Below, one piece after another: positions 36,253-45,667 of a stretch of 64,000 bases of DNA. Source of the stretch: Sclerotinia nivalis (lineage: Eukaryota; Ascomycota; Leotiomycetes; Helotiales; Sclerotiniaceae). Each line of letters starts with the position of its first letter. Position 1 is the stretch's first letter. Under the pieces are notes generated by a model that was not told the origin of the DNA, did not search any database, and saw only the letters and a program-made list of their open reading frames with translations. The DNA lies in contig JAPEIS010000003.1 of the NCBI GenBank assembly GCA_029531795.1, forward strand, positions 186,001-250,000, given 5' to 3'. The translations under genes were made by a program, and so were the position numbers.

Positions 36253-37406
36253 TTGTTGCTGAAGTGCTCCCGGCGGTTGCTGAGCTTGTATTGCTGGTGG
36301 TTGTGGTGGTTGAGACTGAGGCGTTGAGGCTGACTGAGGTGGTTGACTCTGAGGTTGTGATTGATTTTGGTTTTGTTGTTGAGAAACAGCTTGAGCCTGG
36401 GCCTGGGCCTGAGCCTGAGCTTGTGCCTGTGCTTGAGCTTGAGCTTGAGCCTGAGCATGAGCTTGCTGCTGTTGCTGTTGCTGTTGCTGCTGCTGTTGCT
36501 GATGCTGCTGCTGTTGCTGCTGCTGTTGTTGGGCGAGATGTTGTTGTTGTTGGAATTGTTGTATTTGCTGGGGGGTCATTTGTGGATGTCCCGCCTGGCC
36601 ATTTGGTCCATGATTTTGGGCATTTTGTTGTTGCATTGCCAGCATCATCTGATGATTCTAGCACGAATATATTAGTACACAAATTGTGGACTTGTAGATA
36701 AGAGCTTACCTGTTGATGTGCTTGCTGTTGATTAACGTTATCTTGAGCCATTTGTTGTTGCTGCGCAAGATGTTGTGGTAGATTTACTGGGCGTGCCAAT
36801 CCGGGGGTACCATGTCGCATCGCAAATTGAGCGTTCATTTGGTTTGGATTCATCCCATGCATATTCATTGGCATTCCATTTGGCATCCCACCACTGTATT
36901 GCTGTTGCATTAGGACCTGACGTTGTCTGGCTGCTGCTTGCTGTTGTGCCAACATTTGCTGTTGCATTAACTGAGGATGCGCGTTCACTGGGAAGATTCA
37001 TTGTTAGCGTCATGTGCGAATGGTGATTGTGTAGAATGAAACTATGTAGCATTCATGTGAAGTATAGCGGAAGAAAGGCAAGGGGCGATAGGAGGTATGG
37101 CTTACTCATCTGTTGCTGTTGTTGGAACATTGCCGCTTGCGCCTGCTGATTCGGATTCAAATGCTGTAAAGCATGTGCATTTGGTCCGCCAGCTCCAGGT
37201 GGCATACCAGCCATCATAGCACCAGCTTGAGTGACTTGAGGTCCACCTGGTCCAGAGACCCCCATATGCATCTGCTGAGGCATACCTGGACCTGGTTGGC
37301 CTTGCTGACCTTGAGCGTGAGGCATCCCAGCCATATGACCCTGAGGAACACCTTGATGTTGAAGTCCTGGATATGGTGAATGTGCTTGTTGTAAACTCGT
37401 CATCAT
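34840..37406 (-). CDS. ptaB: LIM-domain-binding transcriptional co-regulator, PtaB-like
   Basis: Exons are 37406..37106, 36987..36710, 36657..35713, 35663..35343 and 35283..34840, giving 762 aa. The centre holds the LDB1/LIM-binding domain. It runs from QCLMRLAQFSDHL through DLGYWGSFVDRFFSRAGVLRHSV, SPALPRYFHTHFESG and ANGTLRAHFDGEQKLELLDF, to EYVPRSMALEAA. Aspergillus PtaB works with the LisH protein SomA (Som1/Flo8-like) to control adhesion, biofilm and conidiation genes in the nucleus. The N-terminal half is Gln/Met/Gly/Pro-rich and exon 3 carries long polyglutamine tracts. The C-terminal tail has nuclear-localisation-like KRRRPSTVK and RITKRQKG. All introns are 40-120 nt with good branch sites and exons sum to a whole number of codons. 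Identification rests on the LIM-binding core and the Q-rich architecture. Confidence 0.88.
36160..36560. repeat. CAG/CAA and (Gln-Ala) coding repeats in ptaB
   Basis: Read on the minus strand: mixed CAG/CAA runs encode uninterrupted polyglutamine (over 20 residues near 36180-36255 and a second block near 36465-36540). Between them is an alternating Gln-Ala stretch (36385-36460, imperfect GCTCAG-type 6-mers). Mixed codons indicate a selected protein tract rather than a pure DNA microsatellite. Confidence 0.85.
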
Positions 37407-37781
37407 CTTGCTTAAGGTCGATTATCCACAGAATGTGGATATCGAACAATATTGATTAAGCAAGTAACATGCGCCTCGAGCCACAATTTCCACCTCCGCC
37501 GTTATCCAATCGAGATATCTCTGCCACGATCTTGTTCTCCGTTCAATCTACGTTCTACTAGAATCCGCCAATTGTCTCCTCAACTATATGCCGTTGTCGT
37601 GGGGTGATGAGTACAATGTCGTCGCGAGGATTATACAAACTGGACCCCGATCGCGCACGATGCTTCCTCTAAAGTGGGTACTCTTTTTAAACCGCGAATG
37701 GTGTCGGGATTTTCGAAAACAATAACGTAAACAACGAATCGAGGGAATTTGAGCAATAATTATTAGAAGGTTGATCGGCAG

Positions 37782-37997
37782 ATGAGTACCGCAGCGAAAG
37801 TGCGACGATCAATGTCGTCTGAAAAAGAGCCGCCTCGAAAGCAAAATGTTAATGGTGAAAAAGCCGTGCTGCCCGTCCTTCCTCTAACCTCGCCGATATG
37901 TAATCCGCGGAAGATGGTAATAGAATACCTAGGTAGTGAACAACAATTAAAAGAAACTTCCCCCAAATATGCACAATGTTATTCGACTATTGAGTGA
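37782..37997 (+). CDS. Short hypothetical protein, weakly supported
   Basis: A 71-codon frame starts MSTAAKVRRSMSSEKEPPRK and ends at a TGA immediately after a GTGAGA donor-like string, so it could be a first exon. It diverges from ptaB with 375 bp between the starts. A second open stretch at 38095-38295 lies downstream in a different frame (containing AVCEFVWVIEGTKYRVG). I cannot join them convincingly. No family recognised; it may be spurious. Confidence 0.25.
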   Translation: MSTAAKVRRSMSSEKEPPRKQNVNGEKAVLPVLPLTSPICNPRKMVIEYLGSEQQLKETSPKYAQCYSTIE

Positions 37998-38297
37998 GAT
38001 TGAATAAAGTATACCTAGTGATTTGCGCGAAATGTAATGTGAAAGGAGAATCCGGGGATAAATAACCGTAAGGTGATATACTTCTGGGCCTGCTTTGGGA
38101 ATCCTTGCGGGTGGTGAATTGTTCTGTGGTCTGGTCGAGAAAGAGGACCCTGTCACGATGGATGCGAGAGAATTTGGCGCAACAACTCCGATTAATGCTG
38201 TGTGTGAGTTTGTGTGGGTGATTGAAGGTACTAAGTATAGAGTAGGGTGTGATTTAGATACCAGTAATGTATTTGTGCAAGAAAAAGTGATTTGAAA

Positions 38298-38490
38298 AGG
38301 TCACCGTAATTTAGATGTGCAGGTGAGGTCAAGGGTAGATAGGTTAGGCACCGAAAAGTGACCGTAATATTTTATGGTAAGGTGACCGTAATATTTTATG
38401 GTAAGATGATAATGACGACTGTAAAATGGTGACCGTAATATTTATGGAAAGATGATAATGATGAATGTAAAATGGTGACCGTAATTTATA
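38298..38490. repeat. Direct repeats containing GTGACCGTAAT
   Basis: GTGACCGTAAT recurs four times between about 38357 and 38490, and GTCACCGTAAT occurs once at about 38300. Two copies share the extension ATTTTATGGTAAG and sit directly adjacent. Two others share a longer unit with GATGATAATGA and TGTAAAATG between them. This is an imperfect, nested tandem array. Confidence 0.8.
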
Positions 38491-40748
38491 TTTCGATCGA
38501 GTGATCAAGGTAGTACGTAAGTATAACTTTTAAACGAATGGGAGAAGAAAAGAATATATATCTGATGTTGATAAAATCTATTAGAAATGTTATATGGTAA
38601 AGTTGATGGGATTTTGAAGTGACGTTGTGATGTTATCGGTGTTGTTCACCGTACCTAGTTAAAAAAAAATAGAGCAATCAGCCATGAAACTGCTAGTCTG
38701 AACAATGCCTATTGTTTTGTGGTCTGTTTTGTATGTGACGTTTTTATTGCTGTGAAGGTTCCTCTTTTCGTTTTTGACCGGGTAAAACTTGAATCTTGAA
38801 TCATGTCACTCTGAATAATCAAATCATCGTACGCAATAACTTTCTTCCTTTTTAACCTGACATCAATCGATCAATCGACCAATCGATTTCTCTCAACTCT
38901 ACTCTCAAGCTGTTAACCTTAACCAACCAAAACTACCAAATATCAGAAAGATTGAAAAAAGATCCGAAAGTCAAGTCTAAACCCAGTTAAGCATGGTACC
39001 TTTCATTCCAGTCATGTGATATACACACTAAAATAATCCTAGCGCTATATCGGACATTCGCTTAGGAAAAGCTCTGAGCTCTCCAATATAAAATTTTATC
39101 TTTCGATCGTGAAGGCTTCAAATCTCTTTTTCACTACATCACTTTCCTCTCTCTTTTCGTAACCGGCAACAACTGCAAGAATACATCTTCAAGATGATTT
39201 TATCACTGCAATGGTTGCAGCATCGATGAGTTTCAACTCACTACACAATGGTATGTCAAAATCTCTTTTGAGTTCCTTTTCATTTTTCCATTTCCCCTCC
39301 AGATCTAATGATGACAATTTCAATCGATACTTCTTTTCCCAAATTAATCGACCATGATTAAAATTACGCTGTTCGAGAGATACTTACGAGTTGATCTTGT
39401 TACTTGCCAGTACATGTTGTCTGAAAGATTCTTCCCAAAAAGTTTTCATCTAGTTGCTATGGTTTTGGAATTTTCTTGCTGACCACCATGCAGAGTTTTT
39501 CTTTCTAGCTTTGCAAATTTCTTCCCGCGTAACGGATCAACATGCGCCAATGCAACATCATCGCGGTACACTTCTGCTGCACAACCATGTGGCTCAAGTC
39601 TCCGGGATTATGTTGTCATGGTTCAACGGTTATGCTTACAAGCATATTTGATCCAATCTGATCACCGTTGCAACAAATGTGATCGCGGCTATTATTTGCT
39701 ATCTCACTTCAACGAACTAACAAATAGTACATCGTAGCTGTTTTTGTGTCGTCAAAGGTCAGTTTTATCAATTTTCATCCTTTCCTATGCTTCACTATGA
39801 TGAAACACATACCACATTCGCAGTTTTCACTCGAGTCCTCGCCTTAGAACCTAAATAGAGGACAGATGAGGGTCAATCTTCCTTGGATGTCTGATTAAAG
39901 CAATCAATCTATCATTTTATTACTGCAGTAACTTGACGAACCAAAAGCTAACATTGCTTCAAAGACAGGAAACTTTACACGACTTTACTTTGATGGAAAC
40001 AGTGGCGCAGCCATTGAACTATATAGAACACACGAACAATACAACACCTATCAACAAGACATTCTTCTCATTGCACATGTGCTTCTCATGGTGTATACGC
40101 GCATACTTCTCCCTACCTCATGAAACAAATACTTCCCAAACACTCTGGCCCTTACCCCCTTTCCCATCGAGGATCGGTTCAACCTGTGGTATAGGCCTAT
40201 TTTTGGAGGAAGAAGATTGATTTTGTCCGATTACTCACCGAGGTATCTTGTATCCTTTCGAGGGTTGTGGATATTTTGGTCCATATCTTTTGGCCAACAT
40301 ACTTTTGTTGCTTGGTTGAACTTCTAATGATTGCTATCACCATTGACACACTTTGAATAGAAATAAATACCCCAAACATAACTCGTACTCCAAACTGACT
40401 GATCAATTGTACCTTGCACTTGAGCTGTGAAATATCTGGTCACTGCGCATCACAACTTCACCTTCCCACACCGTTCTCCACAAGTAATACCAATTTTCCA
40501 TTCCACAAACCTCAAATTGCCTCGACTTTTTCAAAGGGTAGTGAAACGAGAGATCAATTCATAATTTTTTACGACACCACCATCCTAACATTCCATCACC
40601 CATCCTTCCTGAAGTCGACGATGACGATATACCACTAGGTGTCAAGAGAGCGCATATACCAGATACTAGATACATACGTACCTACCGTGTGGCGACGAGA
40701 TATATGATTTTTGCCTTTGTTACTTCGTATTATCGATCGCTGCTTTAT

Positions 40749-40779
40749 TTCTACTTCTACTTCTACTTCTACTTCTACT
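40749..40779. repeat. (TTCTAC)n microsatellite
   Basis: About five perfect copies of a TTCTAC hexamer downstream of lys2. Confidence 0.9.
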
Positions 40780-40956
40780 GAACTTAAGACATTGTTTAAT
40801 ACTTCGATACTTTCGAATTGAGATGGGGATGGGAGGAAGGTATCAAAAGAAAAGTACTCTTCGAATTATAGAATATGCTCTTTCCTTTCTAATTCGCTAT
40901 ATTCGCTTTCTTTCTATCTATCTATTCATCATTCTGTAACAATCCACTCATCATCC

Positions 40957-40979
40957 AAGCAAGCAAGCAAGCAAGCAAA
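40957..40979. repeat. (AAGC)n microsatellite
   Basis: About five to six copies of AAGC just beyond the lys2 stop codon, possibly in the 3' UTR. Confidence 0.85.
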
Positions 40980-41007
40980 CCTCTCATTCCAAACTCAAAC
41001 TCCCTCC

Positions 41008-44000
41008 CTAAACAAGTGCACCCCTTCCCCCAACCCTCAACAACGCAATCTTCTGTCCAGCACTAATCGTAACTCCGGGTAACAACTTCCCCCTACCTTC
41101 CTCCGGAAGAGGTAAAAATCCAATTCCTTTCAGATAAGCCAAATAAATGCCCATAATGCCCTCATCTAGATATCCCCCCCTACTCCAATCCTCACCTGTA
41201 AATTCCGCATCAGCTTTTAGAGACGCCGCTGCGTTGCTATCATCCATCTCCGGTGCGATGGTATCGGCTGGGAGATCCGAGGTGGCGAAATGGTAGAGGG
41301 GCATTAAGGCATGTTGTTCTTTTTCGGGAGTGCTGTCTGCGGCGTAGGCTTGGAGTTTTTGGCTCCAGATGTGGTATTCTACTTCGGGGACGTTGTAGCC
41401 GTAGGTTTCGAGCGTGGAGAGGTATTGGGAGAATGTTAGTCTAGGGTGCGAAGTTACTTGTGCGACGCCGAGTGGTGTTTTGGCAGGGTGTAATGCACAG
41501 GCTATGACGACGCGTGCGACGTGGTTAACGGGGACTTGGTTGACTGTGTTTGCGATGCGTGGACGACATGAAAGTTGGATGCAGCCTTTTGCCATGCGGA
41601 TTAGGAAATCATCGGTGTTTGTTACTCCGGAGGTTTTGTCGCCGGTGATGTAGCCAGGTCGGACGACTGTACCACGCAGACCACGTGCGCCGGCTTGTCG
41701 GACGAGGTATTCAGCTACCCATTTTGATTGGCCGTAGCCTGTTCCAAGACCTTTTGCTGAACCGGAAAGATCATCTTCTTCCGAGACGGGGATGCCGGAT
41801 TTTGATTGTTGGACGAAATGGTCGGTGTCAAGGACGGATGTGGATGAAACAAAGGAGAGACGTTTGGGAATACCAGTCGCACAGAGAGAAAGAATATCTA
41901 GGGTTCCCTTTACGTTTGCGGGCTTGAGGTTTTGGTATGGGTAGACCCAATGGACTTGAGCTCCATTATGGATGATGACATTCGCAGTCTCAGAGACGGT
42001 TTTCCAATCCTCGGGAGAGAGACCAAGTTGTGGTTCTCCAAGGTTACCTGTGACGCAGGAAATGCGTGATGTCCAAGAAGGATTCCAAACTCCATATGCT
42101 TGGCAAGTTTGGATGACACGATCAAGAGCTGCTTTGGAGTCGAGTGCACGCACGTGAGCAATGATTTTAATAGGTTGAGAGCGGGAGAGAAGATCGCGCA
42201 TAAGGTATGAACCGAGGAAACCTGTAGCACCAGTAAGGAAGACAGTAAGAGGTGTGGTTGGTGTGATCTTCTCATCAGCTGAGGGAAATGTTGATGGAAG
42301 AGTTTTAGCAAGCGCATGGGCATCTCCTTCATAATCCTCAGCAACTTCCTCTTCCTCTTCTGCATCACCATCGGATGAGGATCTGCGTGTGATCTCTGCT
42401 GCGAATCCTTTCAATGTTGGGTTTCGGAAGATGACGCTCATGTTGATGTTGATTCCAGTCCATTTCTTATTGACTTTGAAAAGCATTTGTTGTGCCAAGA
42501 TACTGTGTCCTCCAATATCGAAGAATGAATCATCAGGGTTGATTGTTCTTTCGTCAATGGTAGGAATCAATGATCCCCAAATAGCTGCAACCTCTTTTTC
42601 ACTGTCTGACAGTTCAGAATATGCCCCAACTGGTCTTGCTGCTGCCAATTGTGCAGCATCTGGGAATGGAAGTGCAGGCTTATCCTTCTTTCCATTTGGA
42701 TTGAGAGGGAACTTCTCCAATGGAATGATGACTTCTGGAATTGCGTAGGTAGGTAACTTCGTCTTGAGATATTTCTTGATATCTTCACCAAGTGGCCAGA
42801 ATCTTCGAAGTCTTCCTTGGATTCCTTCGCCACCGGAGATGTCATCTTCAAGACCTAATTGCTCTAACCATTGTGTCCACTTTTGCATATCAGGCACAAT
42901 ATAGCTGACAAGTGTTTGTTCTTCATCCTTATTTCTTCTGACCAAAGTGACATTATCCATAACCATAACGTGATCTGAGAGGTATTTATCGATCTCACCA
43001 AGTTCAATTCTGAATCCACGAATCTTAACTTGATCATCTGCACGACCAACACATTCTACGTCTCCAGTTTGAGTGTATCGACCCAGATCACCTGATCGAT
43101 ACATTCGATCTCTTGGACCCTTATAGAATTCTCTCCATGGCTCTTCGGATAAGGATTTGGCGTTCTTTGCATCTTCTTCGATCCACTTGGAATTATCAAC
43201 AAACCAACTGTCAATGAACTTGGCCTTGTTGAGTTCGTCGCTTCCAAGATAACCTTCAGCAAGCCCAGCAGCTCGAACGTAAATCTCGCCAATTTCGCCA
43301 ATGTCACAAATACGGTTTCGATTTTCCCGATCGACAATAAGTAATTGCACGTCCTTCATTCCCTTACCGGCGGGAATCACATTTCCCATATTCTCCAAAT
43401 ATTGTGGATTCGAGGCTCGACTTGGGATCTCAAAGTAACTGACTGCACGCTGCGTTTCAGTTGTTCCATACATGTTCACAATGAACACATTTGGAGCCAA
43501 CTTTTGGAGAGCCTTACAATCCCTCTTAATCAAGATATCTCCGACGAAAAAGGAGTGATGAAGAGCTGGGAATTCAGCACTAGCTCCACCAACTAAAATT
43601 TGACCCATTGCAGGTGTTAAGTGAGTAACAGTAGCACCATGCTCCCTCATCCATTCAGCCAATCTTTCATGCTGAATATCATCCTTGGATGGAACCAATA
43701 ATTGAGCACCAAGGAAGAGAGGTGTAAAGATATCTCTTTGAATAGGATCATGCGCAATACCACTCAACATGGTAAACTTATCATTCTTGGATAAACCAAA
43801 TCTCTCTGCCATCCAGTCAAAATAGTATGCAAGAGAGTAATGTCTTCCTCGAACACCCTTTGGACGACCTTCGGAACCGGAGGTAAATGATAAAGTTGGT
43901 GTAGAATCTGGTCCAACAATAACACCCGGACTCTTAGCCTTCAATGATTGTTGGCCTTGGAAAATATCCTTTCCTTGATCATCACCACCAACTAAAGTTC

Positions 44001-44505
44001 CATCATCCTTCAATTCGAGACCTGGGATATAGGTCTTCAAATCCAAATTCTCGGCAATGAAATTACGTACTTTCTCCGTCAACTCTCCGGCCTCCTTAGT
44101 AGCTTTATCGATGACTACTAAAGCCCTTGGTCTTGCGACATCAAGATAGATGTTTTGTCGATCAGGAGGATATGAGGGATCAATGACTGAGAATATAGCA
44201 CCAGCTTTCAAGATACCCATGACTGTGACAACCAAATCCACACCACGATAACTATATGACATGACAACTTCATTTCGCTTGACTCCACGCTCCACCAAAT
44301 GATGGGCTAGGATATTGGAAGCTTCATTGATTTGTCGGTAGGTAAATTCTCTCCTTGGGGAAGAGGCCGAGGCAGTCTCTACCACGCAAAGTCTATCAGG
44401 ATGGGCTTCAGCATTTGCAGTGAAGATATCTTGAATAGCACCACGAAAAGCAGACCAATGAAGATCTGATGTTGGGTCTGGTAGCTCGAAACTTGTTGAT
44501 GCCAT
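41008..44505 (-). CDS. lys2: L-2-aminoadipate reductase (large subunit)
   Basis: Single exon, 1165 aa, starting at the ATG at 44505 (MASTSFELPDP); the upstream open frame has no ATG. The enzyme activates alpha-aminoadipate with ATP, loads it on a carrier domain and reduces it to the semialdehyde in fungal lysine synthesis. The order of domains is NRPS-like. The adenylation domain contains TPTLSFTSGSEGRPKGV, VNMYGTTETQ, RMYRSGDLGRY and GRADDQVKIRGFRIE. The carrier domain is FFDIGGHSILAQQM with the phosphopantetheine Ser668. The SDR-type reductase domain starts VFLTGATGFLGSYL near residue 755, with active-site YGQSKW near 923. Apo-enzyme needs the Lys5 phosphopantetheinyl transferase, encoded elsewhere. 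The C-terminus is slightly longer than the bare reductase domain. A Gcn4/CPC1-like site lies upstream. Confidence 0.98.
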   Translation of the reverse strand: MASTSFELPDPTSDLHWSAFRGAIQDIFTANAEAHPDRLCVVETASASSPRREFTYRQINEASNILAHHLVERGVKRNEVVMSYSYRGVDLVVTVMGILKAGAIFSVIDPSYPPDRQNIYLDVARPRALVVIDKATKEAGELTEKVRNFIAENLDLKTYIPGLELKDDGTLVGGDDQGKDIFQGQQSLKAKSPGVIVGPDSTPTLSFTSGSEGRPKGVRGRHYSLAYYFDWMAERFGLSKNDKFTMLSGIAHDPIQRDIFTPLFLGAQLLVPSKDDIQHERLAEWMREHGATVTHLTPAMGQILVGGASAEFPALHHSFFVGDILIKRDCKALQKLAPNVFIVNMYGTTETQRAVSYFEIPSRASNPQYLENMGNVIPAGKGMKDVQLLIVDRENRNRICDIGEIGEIYVRAAGLAEGYLGSDELNKAKFIDSWFVDNSKWIEEDAKNAKSLSEEPWREFYKGPRDRMYRSGDLGRYTQTGDVECVGRADDQVKIRGFRIELGEIDKYLSDHVMVMDNVTLVRRNKDEEQTLVSYIVPDMQKWTQWLEQLGLEDDISGGEGIQGRLRRFWPLGEDIKKYLKTKLPTYAIPEVIIPLEKFPLNPNGKKDKPALPFPDAAQLAAARPVGAYSELSDSEKEVAAIWGSLIPTIDERTINPDDSFFDIGGHSILAQQMLFKVNKKWTGININMSVIFRNPTLKGFAAEITRRSSSDGDAEEEEEVAEDYEGDAHALAKTLPSTFPSADEKITPTTPLTVFLTGATGFLGSYLMRDLLSRSQPIKIIAHVRALDSKAALDRVIQTCQAYGVWNPSWTSRISCVTGNLGEPQLGLSPEDWKTVSETANVIIHNGAQVHWVYPYQNLKPANVKGTLDILSLCATGIPKRLSFVSSTSVLDTDHFVQQSKSGIPVSEEDDLSGSAKGLGTGYGQSKWVAEYLVRQAGARGLRGTVVRPGYITGDKTSGVTNTDDFLIRMAKGCIQLSCRPRIANTVNQVPVNHVARVVIACALHPAKTPLGVAQVTSHPRLTFSQYLSTLETYGYNVPEVEYHIWSQKLQAYAADSTPEKEQHALMPLYHFATSDLPADTIAPEMDDSNAAASLKADAEFTGEDWSRGGYLDEGIMGIYLAYLKGIGFLPLPEEGRGKLLPGVTISAGQKIALLRVGGRGALV

Positions 44506-44918
44506 GATTGTTAGGTTTTTGAATGGTGGGGTGGATTCTGGAGGGGTAAAAATTGAGCAAGAATTTAAAGATGTTTGAACTGTGTGATTTGAGAAGGATT
44601 TCAACTACCTACTTCAAATCAAAACAAGTTCGAAGTATCTTTTATATGTTCTATGCTCAATTTTTGTATGGTTCAATCACTCTAATCGTATGGAAGATGG
44701 ATCAAATTGTTGGTGGGTGGTCTGAGTGATACTTTTAGGGGTGTGAATCACTGATAAATTGAAGATAGATGGACGAATTGATGAGTTCGGGAGATGGGGA
44801 GATGGGGAGGTTGTAGCTTTGGATGCTTTGTTGATTGAAAAAAAGAAGAAGAATAAGGAAATCCAGAAGATATTGTTGGGCTTTATAAATCAAAATTTAA
44901 CGGGATGAAAAACATTGG

Positions 44919-44925
44919 GAGTCAT
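44919..44925. promoter_or_regulatory. Possible Gcn4/CPC1-type site (ATGACTC)
   Basis: ATGACTC, read on the minus strand, lies 414 bp upstream of the lys2 start. It matches seven bases of the general-amino-acid-control element ATGACTCAT. Such sites regulate lysine genes in fungi. One 7-mer is expected fairly often by chance, so this is suggestive only. Confidence 0.3.
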
Positions 44926-44985
44926 ACAACTGATCAATTTTCTGCATCTGCTCCAACACAGAAAAAAGAATTGCCGAAGATCAGC

Positions 44986-45015
44986 CAGCCTTTTCAGCCT
45001 TTTCAGCCTTTTCAC
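44986..45015. repeat. 9-bp tandem repeat (CAGCCTTTT)n
   Basis: Three perfect copies of CAGCCTTTT followed by a partial copy, in the divergent promoter between lys2 and the membrane-protein gene. Confidence 0.8.
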
Positions 45016-45667
45016 CTCACAGAATATGGCAAGTTAAATTTATTTTAATTCCGTCATCGGACCTCATGTCGCCGATGTAATTTTCAAACCAATCCTGCCA
45101 ATCAATTTCGTTCAATCACCCTTGACAAGATCCTCAGAAAAGATAAAAGGAGAAAGGTTTATCCGATCTTTCCGATTGTTCATCTAAACCAATCAAATTG
45201 AATCCACCCTTGAAACTTGTGGGTGCATTCCTGTTCCACTTTTATTATTGGATATTGGCTCAAAATAGACTTGGGCTTGGGGTAAGGAGACAAGATACTT
45301 TAATTTTCTCCTATCTAGAATAGAACAAGATCTCGACTATTTTAATAACTTTATTCTCAATTTCTGTCATTTCTCCACATCTTATTTCCTTCTTTAAATT
45401 TATCGATATTCGAACTTCATTCCTTTGTCGAAGCAGATTTTATACCCAGCTAAGGCTTTCGTCTCTATCCAAAGAAAGTATTGGGTTTTTAAGAGAACCG
45501 CATTCGATACATGGTTTATGACAACGGCATACGTCAGCTCATCTAGGAGACAACTTTCATCAATCTTGTAGACTTCAATTTTACCATACGAATTTCCAAT
45601 GCGATACTAGACAGTATTCATCTTGTGGTTTAATACAATATTTACTGTCTCTATTCCTTTTCTCACA

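Larger units (their letters stand above)
37998..41007. other. 3-kb intergenic region with repeat patch and leader-like DNA
   Basis: No firm gene. 38298-38490 holds GTGACCGTAAT repeats. 39080-39260 looks like a pyrimidine-rich leader ending in a perfect donor string (ATG|GTATGTC at about 39250), but no coherent downstream exons follow. Around 40620-40680 a frame reads ILPEVDDDDIPLGVKRAHIPD, protein-like but short. Microsatellites lie at 40749-40779 and 40957-40979. A decayed gene or a non-coding transcript is possible. Confidence 0.4.

Noticed and set aside
36138..36701. Plus-strand poly-Val and poly-Leu frames that look like membrane proteins
   Set aside because: They are simply the reverse strand of CAG/CAA and GCN repeats in ptaB.
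41253..42748. Several plus-strand frames of 60-119 codons
   Set aside because: All antisense to the long single-exon lys2 gene; codon-bias shadows without family resemblance.
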